From Acanthococcus lagerstroemiae (taxonomy: Eukaryota; Arthropoda; Insecta; Hemiptera; Eriococcidae): DNA of 64,000 bases. Where the stretch lies: the NCBI GenBank assembly GCA_031841125.1, contig CM063108.1, positions 7,795,683-7,859,682 of the forward strand, given 5' to 3'. The notes beneath the pieces were generated by a model. The model saw only the letters and a list, made by a program, of their open reading frames with translations. It made no database searches and had not been told where the DNA came from. Both the position numbers and the translations under genes were made by a program. Shown piece after piece: positions 21,359-33,603 of this stretch (the first letter of the stretch is position 1; the number at the start of each line of letters is the position of its first letter).

Positions 21359-22128
21359 ATCATTAGGCTCAATTCATCATCAAGAGGGAGGGGGTTAGGA
21401 GCAATCCAAGATCCATCAGCCACGGTCATGAAAATTCCACCGGCATGGTTCGCCACGACAATGGAAACAGCAGACGAATTTTCGAAGATCACTCAAAGAT
21501 AACAAGAATGAGCAATATTTGGGTAATTTGTTATTAAATTCAATGTAGACTTCAATCAAACTTAACGCGCTCCGAATGAAAGATAAACTTAAATATTTTT
21601 GGAATTATTATCATAGACTACTCTAGTGAATAATTCAAACAGGTTACAGTAACACTTATTCCTCTATAATTACCGGCCTTATATCTGTAGCAAAGGTGCA
21701 CAAGAACATATATCATTATGTGCTATCACATTTAGAAACAGTATTATTAGACAAAACGAGTTCATGTGATCTTGTCAGAGAAGAATTTCATCTTTCACTG
21801 ATAAAAAGGCAAATTACTCCAAAATCAATTTGATAAAATTAATCTCCTTTGCTTCACCAGCTATTCATTTTTCGTTGTTATGTCACAAGTTTTGTCATCT
21901 TCAGAGTTCTGTCATTCTGTCTTTCTTTTTGTCAGGTTACTTAGCATCGTCTACTGTCAACTGCAATGGCGCTTAGCATAATCGGTTATCAATTATTATG
22001 TTATTTAGCATAGTTTATCATTTAATCATTGACAAAACTTCATAATTTCTTTTGTCGTTTTGTTTTGATTGGATTCACTTTTTTGTTATGTCATTGACGA
22101 AAAGGTTCTGCCAAAAAACGATTCAAGG

Positions 22129-22380
22129 TTTTGTCATATGAAGGGTACAGGGGGAAAAGGTTCAATGTCACATTGTTTTGAAAATGAAGATATGGGCATC
22201 GTTGGATTTAGGATGAGGTGTAGAATCATCCTAAGCACTCATCCGCCGAAAAAACTCTATTTAAGAGGTTGAAAATAGCCGGATAAAAAAGAGTAGCGCA
22301 GGGAAATAAAGGTGAATGTCAAACTTTAAAATGATTTTTCTCAAAAACACAAAATTATGTGTACCCTTCATATGACAAAA
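22129..22380. repeat. 21-bp perfect inverted repeat flanking about 210 bp
   Basis: Arms 22129-22149 (ttttgtcatatgaagggtac plus a) and 22360-22380 are exact reverse complements. They may be subterminal repeats of an unnamed non-autonomous DNA element in the tgtca-rich stretch 21880-22440. No target duplication was found. Confidence 0.55.
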
Positions 22381-23275
22381 TTTTGAAAATTCAGTTGTCA
22401 TTTTGTCGTTTCATTTTGTTATGTCTAACAACACTGATTAGAACGTGATGTTTTTCCACCGTCGTGGTCACTGAATTCTAGTTATCCACGTCGGTGGAGA
22501 GAATGTTTTGTACCACGTCGCGGGAAAAGAATTGAAATTCTGAGATAACAGCTGTAGAAAATATTCATACGTTTTTTCCTGGGTATAATATTAAATAACT
22601 TCACTAATCTATATTCTTTGCGGAATTTTCAGGTCACATGGGTCAGCTTTGCCGAACAACTGATAAGACAAGCCGTTGGAGACACGAACTTGGAGTAGAA
22701 GAATTTTATGGAAATGTTGTGCCCGAACGACTCGATTGATATTATTACGAAATTTCATAGAGGCGTGTGTACATACGGCAAAAATAAAGCCATCGAGCCA
22801 ATTAGAACATCTGATAATAAAGAAACCAGTGATACCAGTGAAGCAAACGAAAAATCTCCATTGCGATGGAATAAAAGTGCATTCACAAAAAGTATTCCCC
22901 TTTTGGACGACGATAGGAGTGTTTGAAGGTGGCGCTAAACGTATCAACTCTTACTTCCGAATCTTGAGATTAATATTCTTCTCATTATAATTTATCAAAA
23001 GATGCAGTTTAATATAGTTTTTAGGAGACTGAAGGTTAAAGAATGAGATGATTCACAGACACGGAGGTGGAGAATTGGGCTTCAGGTTACCATTTTGGAA
23101 GACAAGAGGAAGCCTCAGTTTGAATGACTGAAAATTGTCATTGACACTATACTCTAATAGACCTTGAAACATTTTTTCCATTACCTCCTATCCCTGAGGA
23201 GGTATTACGTAGGTACTTACTTAAAATGTGGCTATTTTTAAGGCATTACCCACATGTATGCTTTTGTCAAATTAT

Positions 23276-23449
23276 TAGGCTCTCATGCTCCGACATACCG
23301 CTTTGGCGGAGCTGAATGCGCGTTATCAACTGGAAGTCAAATGTCATCACTACTATATGTGTTTCTAGTAGGAAATTTTCAAATTTGACATCCAGTTGAT
23401 AACGTGCATTCAGCTCCGCCGGAGCAATACGTCGGAATGTGAAAGCCTA
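23276..23449. mobile_element. TA-flanked MITE (mariner-like size and target)
   Basis: The segment 23278-23447 is a long imperfect palindrome. The left arm has gcggagctgaatgcgcgttatcaactgg and the right arm its reverse complement with a few changes. It begins ggct, ends agcc and is bounded by TA on both sides, as for Tc1/mariner-type insertions. It has no coding capacity. Confidence 0.72.
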
Positions 23450-24866
23450 ATATCTATTCTATTAAAGTCGTGACTACAAATTTATTCAATTTGAAATTGT
23501 TTGAATCGCGATACTTAAGTACCTCTTATGATAAGTTCAGTTTAAAACTTAATTAATTACAAAATTTACATTAAATTAATTTTATATTCATATCCCTCTT
23601 AGGCAGTTTCTGCTACTATTCTTTAAACATCTGCATTTTAGTTCTTTTCCGTTATTAGGGAACTTTTCCCCTGGCCCATCAGCATGTATAAAATCTACTT
23701 AGACATATTACAAATTCACATACTGGGTGGTGTGTATTCGAATGTGATAGTTTCATACCGACTGTCCCTTTGAGGAAATACAAAATCAAAACTATAATGA
23801 GAATTGTGCGATGTACATATTATAGCAAGAATTAGGAAAGAAATTTTACATATTCTGCTAAAGGAAAATCCAATTATTCCTGCAATTTTTAGAGGTAGAC
23901 AACACGATACCATTACAAACTTGAAAGTACTTGTCTATTACCCTACAGGTGTAGCCCAATTAAAAAAAATCATGATACTTTTTCTACCTACTCTGGCCAA
24001 ATAGATGAAGAATACACTACACAACAGCATAAAAAACAATGATATGAGATTATATGATTTTAGCAATATTTTGAATGCTGAATACGATGGCGTTAACTAT
24101 TTTTCTCGAAAACCTCTCGTTTTCCATAATCAAAATTTAAATTTTATTACATTTTTTTCATTTTATTCCTTTTTGTCGGCCACAAATAGCTACACTGATA
24201 CTGATAACAATACTGAACGCGCATAGTTTTTTGATCAGTGGTATCATCTTGATGATATTAAAATTCCCATGTAAGATAGGAGATGAGAAAAAAAATGAAC
24301 TATAATCCAAAAATTAACATCAGCATTAAATTCCTCGTTGAAAATACTAACAGAATCATAAATGGTCTCATATCATTGTTTTTTCCCAAAATCTCAAATT
24401 GTTGTGTAGTGATATGGACGGTGGTTAGCTTTACAATTTTTGCGATAAGCTTGATCTTTAAGGGAACCCACAGCCTCTAGCTCCTCACTCATAGTGGTAA
24501 GTACATTTGTGTAGCGTTATGCCAAATCATTTTAATAATAAATAGGAGAAATCCAATTAAATATCACAAATTTACAGTGTCAACACTGTCGACGAATAAA
24601 AATCATTTGGCAATGCAGTTCACTTCCACAAATTTACTTCGAAATTGACGTATGCCTTTGTTTATTGCATTTCAAGTGTTTTCTAAATAAATCTGGTATA
24701 GTACATATTTTCAAATGATTAATGTTACAATACACGCCTTCAGCTCTTTCATTGCAGAAAAACTTGACATTACCAACAATTTTGAAAATTTGGTTTCTTT
24801 TGAGAAGATTTTTCCGTTGTATCTTGATATGACAGTTATCGTCGAAGTATTTCAATATTTGTATCA

Positions 24867-27022
24867 ATGAAACTTGTTTTTTTAGTCATTAGCATGACCC
24901 TCTGGGGCGCCTCTCTTTCGAAATTCGTTCTCCTGCGCCCTGATGACTTGGATCAGTTCTTTCTCACATTGAAATCAGGTACGTGAAATCTTGTATCATT
25001 TTCATGATCCCATCTTAACCCGTCAAGAATGCCACATAACAGCAAGGTATTCTAAAGTATGTCTATATGTTTGGATGCCCGTTCATGTCAAATATTTACA
25101 ATGGTCTCACCTAAAAAATTAGAAAACACAATGTGATAATATTTGTGAGCAGACTTGCTCTCACAGGGTGTGGCTGTGAATGTACCAGGACTTATATTCA
25201 ATACAGGCGAAGAACTCATCAAAAATGGATTTGTATGAGAAAATTCAGAAATGCAATGTGATTGAGAGCTTCACTCGATTTTTTTTGTGCAATACAAAGT
25301 TGCAGGACTCAGCCACTACTTTATTTCACTTTTTCACGTAGCATTAGTTTCTCCAATAGCATCCCTAAACAAAGAGACGAAACTATGGGTGGGGTTGGGG
25401 TAGCAACCCCCCCCCCATAAATTTGACAGTCGACAACTTTTGAAACGGTTCATTTGAGTTTTTCGTTTTTCAAAAACGTTTGTTTGTTTATTCATTTTAT
25501 TTTAAATAAAAAAAATAGTTTGATTGAAAAATCGGCAAATTTTGAACTTTTTTTACAAATTTTGTCGGCGAATTTTTAGTTTTCAAAAAATATTTATATT
25601 TTGTTATAAATTTATAATTTTTCCACCAGCCTCTCAACTGAGAGTTAAGTTTCGTCTTTGCCTCTATGCAGAGAGTTCAAGTTAATATAATTTACCATTT
25701 TTGACAGAAATGGAGGACACAATCACCGCGACTGATGACCCAATACTAAATATGGATAACGTGAAAAGAGAAAACCTATGCCAGGATATGTCCGCAGTCA
25801 AAGTGTTTCAAACCAAACAAGAATTTAACGAACTCATATCCAACGACTACGAAGGGTTTCCAAATTCCGCACGGCCTGCAGCACTGGGTTACACGGAAAT
25901 GACCGTCAATGTGGCTAATCAACGAGTCAAAATACCTTTGCTCTATTGCAGTCAGCAAAACGTTTACATTTCCTACGGCTTCACTGACCGTTACTATTTT
26001 GTGTTTGTCGACATGGACGACGATGCTGGAATACGACTATTAGCCCTAGCTGAGCCACCCCCAATTCGCGATGATTCGTTGAAGGATGAGAGCGCCTTAG
26101 AAGAGCACTATTTGTACTATGCACTGGACCCCGGTAAATGATAATGTATCATTCAGTTCTATAAATTGAGAAAGATTAATGCCAGTTGCGATGGGAGGGG
26201 GGTGAATTTAATGATTACTGATTAACAGGAAATGAGAATGTCTCATTTAGAGCACTATAAACCCAAGTACATTATGCCGTCATTTTAATCCTTACTTCTT
26301 CCGTAAACGAGCGAACGCGTCGCGGGCGACGATTGAGGCTGCCCGGGACGAAAATCGAGATTGTACGACGAATGAAAACGTGAAAGTGGTAGCTCAGCAT
26401 ACTTGAGTTCACAGTATTCTAGTTTCATTGAAGAAGAAGAGGATAAGGGAAAATAATGCTTAGTTTTCCCCTTGTTTGTTTTTCCCCAAAGTAAACCACT
26501 GTCATCGACAGACATGTTTGAGAAACACCAACGTGTCACTGAATATCACACTCATATTTCCATTTTGTTTTGTTTTTAGGCCACCCAGTCACGAAGGAAA
26601 AATATGATAATTTTCGTAAACTGAAGTCAGATCAAAGATTTCGACTCTGCGGATTGGCGTATGATAATCTTGTGCCGACTGAAGTTGCACGAAACTATGC
26701 AATTATAGTGGAATTGATGGTGCCACTGCGCTTACACAATCTTGAAACTGACCCGACCCCCTCGTTGAAATGCACTATATTCGAGTCCGCAGAGAGTGAG
26801 ACAAGCTTTTTTCTAATTCCTGACATCTGCGATGATCATGCTGTGTACTCGGCTGATTTGAAGGACGCTGAAGTAGACAGCATTCCAACGAAAATATTAC
26901 ATTTGACTCAACGTTTTACAAAAGTTTCTGCTTTGTTCAGAAACGATGAAAAATTTCAAGATGGTGGTTTGTTTTCTTCAATACTGGGCGCTTTTCAGAC
27001 AATTTGGCACGCATTTGATTAA
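24867..27022 (+). CDS. Array gene 4: predicted secreted protein of the tandem family (3 exons)
   Basis: Exons 24867-24978, 25708-26133 and 26580-27022 give 326 codons plus stop. Exon 1 encodes MKLVFLVISMTLWGASLS, then FVLLRPDDLDQFF; both residues after RP differ from the usual P-x. Exon 2 has DPILNM, LCQDMSAVKVFQT, LLYC, VYISYGFTDRYYFVFVD and IRLLALAEPPPIRDDS. Exon 3 has DQRFRLCGLAYDN, LKCTIFESAE, LIPDICDDHAVYSA and FTKVSALFR, with a C-terminal hydrophobic, Trp-containing tail (GLFSSILGAFQTIWHAF). Phase-1 introns are 729 and 446 nt. An AATAAA occurs at 27162-27167. Closest to gene 3. Predicted extracellular; function unknown. Confidence 0.8.
25370..25660. mobile_element. Probable hAT-type MITE, AGAGACGAAACT family
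   Basis: The left end caaagagacgaaact and the right end agtttcgtctttg are inverted repeats, with a G-run/C-run centre and a TTTTCAAAA-rich body. A better-bounded copy of the family is at 40974-41245, and a half copy ends near 28616. It lies in intron 1 of gene 4. No matching 8-bp flanks are seen here. Confidence 0.55.
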
Positions 27023-27083
27023 CATATGTATAGATGTGTACATAACATGAAAAAGAGGCAATACGCCAGTTGAGATATGTACC

Positions 27084-27295
27084 GTTAACTGGGGTAATAT
27101 CGGACACTGGTGGTAATATTGGCTATTCATGACTTGTTGTAGGAGCGCTAGTATCGTTATCAATAAAGTAAACTGGGGCAATATCTGACACCGGTGGTAA
27201 TATTGAATATCGGCCACTTATAACTTGTTGTAGAAGCGCTAATATCGTAATCAGTGAACAACTCAGGAGTGGCCGATATTACCACTGGTGTCTGT
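27084..27295. repeat. Tandem and inverted repeat downstream of gene 4
   Basis: Two direct units of roughly 87 nt start at aactggggtaatatcggacactgg (27088) and aactggggcaatatctgacaccgg (27171). Each ends near taacttgttgtag-agcgct. An inverted copy of the unit start (gtggccgatattaccactggtg) follows at about 27270. The first AATAAA after gene 4 lies inside, so the repeat may overlap the 3' UTR. Confidence 0.7.
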
Positions 27296-27670
27296 TACCC
27301 TAATTGATGGTAACTTATTAATTTAAATTAATTATAATTTTATTAATTATTATTTTTTTAAAGTTTTTAATCAAAAAAATTATCTTATTTATTTATTAAT
27401 AATAGAAATTTTATATATTATTTGTAATCATGTATTGTCTCTGCTACAGGTAAATTAAATTTCAATTCGCTATTATAGAAAGTATCATAATGTCATAATT
27501 AATTATAAATATTGCTAATGTAGCTATAATTCCTATACTGTTCATTTCAATTTGCTGAATCGAATCACCATCATAGGTGGGGAAGACCGGACGATTTGTG
27601 GCATAATTTATATTTACTCGATTTATTGAGAATAAAATATTTTAAAAAAATTCTAATGGAGTAATTCGGT

Positions 27671-27910
27671 ATCCATACATCCTGCGGGTTTGGTTGGCCA
27701 ATTGGATAGTGCTCTGCTCTCGGAATCCGGAGGTCCCGGGTTCGAGCCCATGTAGCAACTCGCTACATTTTGACCTAGACCGATTTCTCGGCAAGATGAG
27801 AAGAGGGCTAAGACAGCCCTAACTGCCCTGAGGTAATGCTTGAAAGAGCGGATTCCAGGGCTTGGGTTGAGAATAAAATTAGAAAAGAGTAGGTAGAATC
27901 CATACATCCT
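27671..27910 (+). mobile_element. tRNA-derived SINE with 13-bp target-site duplication
   Basis: The insert 27684-27897 (214 bp) is flanked by exact atccatacatcct copies at 27671-27683 and 27898-27910. The head has an A-box tggccaattggatagtg (27695) and a B-box ggttcgagcc (27739-27748), with an anticodon-arm-like region between (Arg-like). The body and tail (cagggcttgggttgagaata) are unrelated to the other two SINEs in the window. It is not a functional tRNA: the 5' acceptor strand has no pairing partner after the B-box. Confidence 0.85.
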
Positions 27911-29811
27911 TCCCAAGTCTGACGATTGATCTAAAATGAATTTTTCTCTGAAACAGATTCTCTCGACAGCTCCCGTCTGGTGCAGAGCAATCTGACACAA
28001 AACGTGGAAAAATCTGTCACGTGCTTTTGGAAGACAAATAGATGTGAAGAATTTTTAAACGCTTTTTGTTGCTTTTAGACAATGCAAGGTTAGAATTGAA
28101 GAGCTGACTTCCAAAATGCCCTTAGTCCAAAACACAGAAGTTTGGGAAATTAAAGGAAAAAAAAAAAAAATGCAACTAAAATCCTATTTACTCTATCATA
28201 GTCGTATCAGTGTTTTGAACACATATAACTCGCCTCCTAATAGAGATAGAAAATCGCGGTGAACGCTGGAATGTGTATGTTCTTCTCCACCAGATAGCGG
28301 TAAAATTTCAATTTCGGTAGTTTTAGATGTAACAGTTGTACATATTATGTGAGTATATTTTGTAGCCGGTAACTCGCCGTTTACTCTTGTTGTAAATGAG
28401 AACCCCTGTAAAGACGGAGAAGCGTCCATTTTTTTATACACGCAAAAAAGTAACAAAACTGACTAGCGAGAGATCGAACGATTTTATGAAAAGGCTAGGT
28501 CGCGTAAGGTGGATATGTTCATCGTTACAAGTGTACATCCGGTTTGGTAATATACAAATTTTCCTTCTCCACCCCCACCCCCACCCCCCCAAACTGGAAG
28601 TCAAGTTTCGCCTCTGGACCTCTGTGAAAGAATTCAGGACGTAAACTCTTGAAAATATTGAAACTTCTCATTCCTTTCGTTCACATATATTCCATTTCAA
28701 ACGTTTCTATTTTCACTTTATTTTGTAATTTTGTGACCGCTCCCAATACCTTCAAAAATGGTAAAACCAGCAAGAGTCAAACATTTTTGGCCACGACGAA
28801 GGAAATTTCTGTGTCATGACTACTAGATTTGGAATACGTCCTGTTCTCTCCCTTGGTATAAATAAATTGAACCTAATATTGGATGTCTATATTAATTATT
28901 TTAAAAAGAAAAAATTAAAGAGAAAACCTTCTTTTTAATTTTATACTGAAATATACCATTTCTTAAAAACTAGTTGTTCTAGTGATATGAAAACAAGTTA
29001 TAAATTTTTTTTATGATCAGATTTTCTCATAGTGCGGAGGAGCGTTTTTTCCTACGCAAGCCGGGCAAAATTTTTCTTTGAGGCGTAAATCGATGAAAAA
29101 CCCTCTAAAATGCTACCAGATACAAAAGAGAAATGAAATTTCTCGGCGGACTGATACTACAGCATTTCATCAACTTATATTGGAATAAGAAACTGGCTCT
29201 TAGCATGTGCTCTCTCACTTTTCTAGACGAAAAGGAAAAAGGGTTTAGGCCCCTTGAATTTCTGTCAAAAGAACACCAGAGAATCATGAGGAGTTAAACA
29301 TTATCTTTCTCTCGTCTCTACCCCTGATGGCTGCCATTAATATGGTCTATTTTTGTTTGCCTACATATTCCTACTCCTGGTTCTCAAGGAATAGCGTTTA
29401 TGGCGCAAACACGATACTAGGTCACAGTTTTATGTATTTGTAAAAGTTCTGTATATTTTTGGAATAGTCGTATGCACGAACTTAAATACTCAGCTTGAAA
29501 TTGTATGAAGTCCTGTTCTAAGTATACATGTTAACGCTCGTGACCTACTTACTCGCGCTTTAAATGCATCTTTGCAAATAAGTGATATAAATAAGTGTAA
29601 CGCTTTCCCTGGTTACAAATATTCATAAAAGATGCCAACGCTTTTTGCTCACACCTTTGCAAATATAAAACTATTTCCACTCCAACTTTTTTGATCGAAT
29701 TTCCTTCAGAACTGAACAGAACGATATTCAAAACGTTTTATATTTCGCGCAGTTCTTCGAAAAATCTCGATTTTCTTGATTAAAAATTTTCAAATCTTCG
29801 TATTCGTTGCA

Positions 29812-32688
29812 ATGGAATTCAGCTTTAAGGTTATGAGCATAATGGCCCTATGGTGCTCGTCTTACACGATGAATATAGTTCTTCTGCGACCGCCTGAATT
29901 GGACGATTTCTTCATTAAATTAAAATCGGGTAAGTACGTGAAATCCGATATCTAATACGTGGAAGCGTTTTTTGGCTTCCCATTTTACAATAAATAGAAC
30001 ATCTTACCGCTTTAAAAAAAATGAAGATATCTGTATTTAAAAATGTCTTTCGAGAGTTGAGAAAGTTCAAAGTTCTGATTGAAAGCTCGCCACAAAAACT
30101 TCTCTCACAGGTTAACGAACAGTTAGGTACGTACCCCTGAAACAAAGTAAATAAAAAACTCAATTATTATTTTATTGATATTCAAAATCTGTTGCTGTTT
30201 CGACAAGAAATTGCGGTTGAATTTGATATGGAATTCGATACAAATGTCGAGTTACTATGTCGATGTTGACTTTAGATAGAATTCTACATCAAAGTCGATT
30301 CTAAATTTGAACCGAAAGTTAATGCCGACACGATAACTTGCCTTTGCATCGAATTTTCGATCAAATTTGTCCACAATGGCGAATTTTGCGCACTTAGGTA
30401 TATTTATTTCAAGGGTATGCGTTTTTTGCGAAACATTATGGAGGGTAGACTGAGTACAAACCGTGGTTAAGTCACAACATTCTTGTTAAAAAAATCTGCC
30501 AGTAACTCACGTATTTTCTGATGTCACATAAGATGGGATGGCAGATTATACTCATCAAAACCCAACTTGGACATATACTGCGCCCAATCCTCTCTTTAAG
30601 TAATTTTGCATAATGCATACGTTTTCCATTTGTAACACTTACTAAAGAATTTTTGTGATAGATAGTAGGACGCATCAACCCTCCACAGATCATAGTTTAA
30701 ATCTTTCGTAACAAGTATGATTTTAAAATCCAATAAACAGTGCGAAATTTCATGTGTGACTTGAAAATCATTTTACAGAAATGGACTCTACAGCAGCTGC
30801 AACAGACCCGATACCGAACATGGACACACTCCAGAGAATCAGTTTATGTGCGGATGTGTCCCATGCGAGACTTTACTTAACCGAGGATGATTACAAGAAT
30901 CCTCTACCATTTATAAACTATGAAAGTCCATATCTTCTTGAAAAGTCTGAACGAGAGTACAAGGAAAGGACAGTATCCGTAGCTAACACCCCCGTTCCAG
31001 TAAAGTTGCTCTCTTGTTCCGATGATTCGCGCGTCTTTGTGGCCTACGGATTCACCAATCATTACTATTTCGTGTTCACCAAAGCAACGGGTGACTCGGA
31101 CATACGATTATTAGCAATTGCCGAACCACTTCCCAATCGTAATGAACTGTCTAGGGATTTCAAAAACTTGTATAGTACTTTTTGGGAAAATATAAAAGGC
31201 CTCAGTAAGTATTTTTTAATTGAATTAAATAAGATTTCTAGCTAAAGTAAATCAATTAAGCAGAGAGAACCAGTTAGTCAGCTAATTAGTAAATCAGTCA
31301 AACAGTCAACGAGAGGTCTACATCGAAGCCTGTCAAAACACCAGAAAGTTTCCACTCTTTCAGCAATGACATTTCACTCAGCAACTAGCAAAGAAATGAA
31401 TTTACTTTTGGTGGTTGCTAGATCGAACGTGATTGGTTGAAAGGTTTCTGTGATTTCTAGCTGTGGAGTACAACCGGCTAGAAAGGCAGACTCGATTTGC
31501 TAACTGAGGAACACATTCGGTACCCAAAGGAAGGCCCCTCAGAAGTAAGCAGTGCCAGTAAGTTGGTTTCCGCGAAAAGCCAACCCAAAAATAGACCCAA
31601 GTAAACCCGTTTAATGATATAAGAACTTGGTCAACTAAGGTAAAATGCCCGAATAAGGCCCACTTTTCGTAATTTGCTCACAGCGGCGTTCCAATTGATA
31701 GTCTCCATTGTTTTCTTTTTAAGGTGAAAATGCATGGGGTGGAGCAAAAACTGACACCCTCAAAACCTCCATACGCTGCATCGCAGCTCTCAAATCTTCA
31801 TTTCAGAATGGCGATGCCTCATGCCTTATTAAGAACACGTGTACCACAATAAGGCCCAAATTAAAACCTAAGGCCTAAACTCTTAGCATGAGTTATCGGG
31901 TTTTACTAAGGAACTTCACATCTTTATCTAAAATGCAGGTTTCTCAGCACTAAATGACTTTTTACAAATCTTTTTTTTTTTTTTTTGCCATTTAAAATTT
32001 GGTGACATAAAAACTTCGAGCGTTCATTTCGTGGCTCCTAACTGAAGTTTCGTGATCAGAACAACTTCACAGTGTTGCCACATAACCCGCGCCGACATTC
32101 TTCAGCAGTCAGATCCGCACTAGCGCTCGTGCTCTTCGAGATAGGTGCGTTGGGTCTTATTTCTGGACCGGGCTTTATTAGGGCACATTACGTCACAACC
32201 TGTTTAAGCAAGTTCTCAGCATAAAAATAAATTAATTTCCTGGTTTATTTTTACTTTCAGACGTCTCGACTTGGATGGAGAAGATAATGAAATTTCGTCT
32301 GCTGAGTAAGGGCCAACAGTTCCGACTCTGCGGACTGGCTTACGAATCTTGTGTAAGATTTCAACAGAATCCCAGAATCTACTCGATAAGAATGCACGGC
32401 AGTACAGAAGGAGAAGAGTTTTTAAGAACGCGGTACAGTGAGATATTTTACTACACCCCGGGTTCTCCTTGCAATATACTGGATGGAGTTGATGACAGTC
32501 GTCCAAAATTTTATATCGTTCCGAACCCTAGTGATGATCACTCAGTGTATTTGTCGGTGTTGGTAGACTCTGATGTACTGCCGAATAATGCGCACCATAA
32601 GGATCGGATGTTGACTCGACACTTGACGAAAGTTTCTCCGTTGTATAAAAACGAAGAGCGATTTGAGGACTTGGACGACGGTCACTGA
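29812..32688 (+). CDS. Array gene 5: predicted secreted protein of the tandem family (3 exons)
   Basis: Exons 29812-29929, 30779-31204 and 32261-32688 give 323 codons plus stop. Exon 1 encodes a signal peptide (MEFSFKVMSIMALWCSSYT), then IVLLRPPELDDFF. Exon 2 has DPIPNM, LCADVSHARLYLT, LLSCSDDS, VFVAYGFTNHYYFVFTK and IRLLAIAEPLPN. Exon 3 has STWMEKIMKFRLLSKGQQ, FRLCGLAYES, a Cys in GSPCNIL, IVPNPSDDHSVYL and LTKVSPLYKNEERF. Introns are phase 1, 849 and 1056 nt. Oddity: the protein ends FEDLDDGH and lacks the hydrophobic C-terminal tail of most paralogues. The exon 2 frame stays open 39 nt into intron 2, so a retained-intron product ending IELNKISS is possible. Function unknown. Confidence 0.78.
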
Positions 32689-33603
32689 TTCTATGGAGCA
32701 AAAGAGCACTTTTTCCCTCTAATAACTTTTGTTTTTTAAATTAAAATGTAGATGCTTCTTGAGAGGGAAGAAATGCACAATTTTTCTGCATACTAGAAGG
32801 TTTTTCTCTATGCAAATTTTCTCGAAGTGTTGATTCCTCTCCTGAAAAATTTATCCTTGGGGTCCAGCTACACCCAATCTACTGGAATTCCATTAGATAC
32901 GAAGATGGAATTCACATTCCGGAGGCACGGTCGAAATACCAGCATTCAAATTTATTTTGAAATTTGCAAACGAACTCGTGTTGTTTTTTTCAAAACTAGC
33001 AAGAGTTTTAAGGTAAAATGAACTTCTGACGAGAGCCCTTAGCTTTCCTCGATCTCCTCCTCTGATTGCTGTCACGAGTATAATTCTATAATCTATCGAT
33101 GTTATGTTATTAATGATCCTGCGGGTAGCAATGTGTTTAATGAGCACAAAGCGCAATAATATATAAGCTTGTATTTTTTTTATTCAGTGCATACGTATCT
33201 ACGTAAGATTCAACTTGAAACTATCATAAGTACTGCAATACTTTCCTCGTTGATTTAGTTGTAAGTATGTACTTATTTTTCGAAAATCATTAAAACTGAT
33301 TTATGTTTTTGTTTTCTTGATTTTTCAGTATTTACAAAGGTGACTGTACTCACATTCGGCAAATATAAATGTTTCCAATATGTGTTATTTCGTTTTCAAG
33401 TACACGCAGTAGAACGTCGCTCGTGTGATAAATTTTCCCAATACGATAGCTTTGATCAAGTTCATTTCGAAACCAGATAGAATATTATAACAATTTTTGA
33501 AATATCAAGTCACTCTCCGACAATTTTTGGACTTTTTGTTCAGAGATTTTCGTCATAATAAGATAGTTTATTCTAACTACATGTTTCATAGTTCACAAAT
33601 AAT
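32689..33603. other. Spacer between genes 5 and 6
   Basis: No gene. It ends in the promoter-proximal region of gene 6, where gtatttacaaaggtgac (33328) and ggcaaatataaatg resemble the upstream regions of genes 5, 7, 8, 9 and 10. Confidence 0.45.

Larger units (their letters stand above)
21359..24866. other. Spacer between the Pao/BEL element and gene 4
   Basis: Mostly AT-rich non-coding sequence. A 21-bp perfect inverted repeat lies at 22129-22149 and 22360-22380 within a tgtcatttgtc-rich stretch, and a TA-flanked MITE at 23278-23447. Open frames around 22676-22990 (plus and minus), 23804-24004, 24005-24226 and 24283-24480 are not recognised. An acceptor-like ttttcag precedes 22633, but no coherent gene could be built. 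Function not assigned. Confidence 0.4.
27023..29811. other. Spacer between genes 4 and 5
   Basis: It holds a tandem/inverted repeat just after gene 4 (27084-27295), an SINE (27684-27897), a C-rich half copy of the AGAGACGAAACT repeat (about 28540-28616), and AT-rich non-coding sequence. Short open frames show no known motif. The last 200 nt should be the promoter and leader of gene 5 (tttgcaaatataaaact near 29650). Confidence 0.45.

Noticed and set aside
22608..22990. A host gene near 22.7 kb
   Set aside because: An acceptor-like site and three overlapping short frames are present, but stops interrupt each one, no partner exon is seen, and no family is recognised.
27684..27760. A functional tRNA gene
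   Set aside because: A- and B-box sequences are present, but the acceptor stem does not close after the B-box and the unit is bounded by a target-site duplication, so it is an SINE head.
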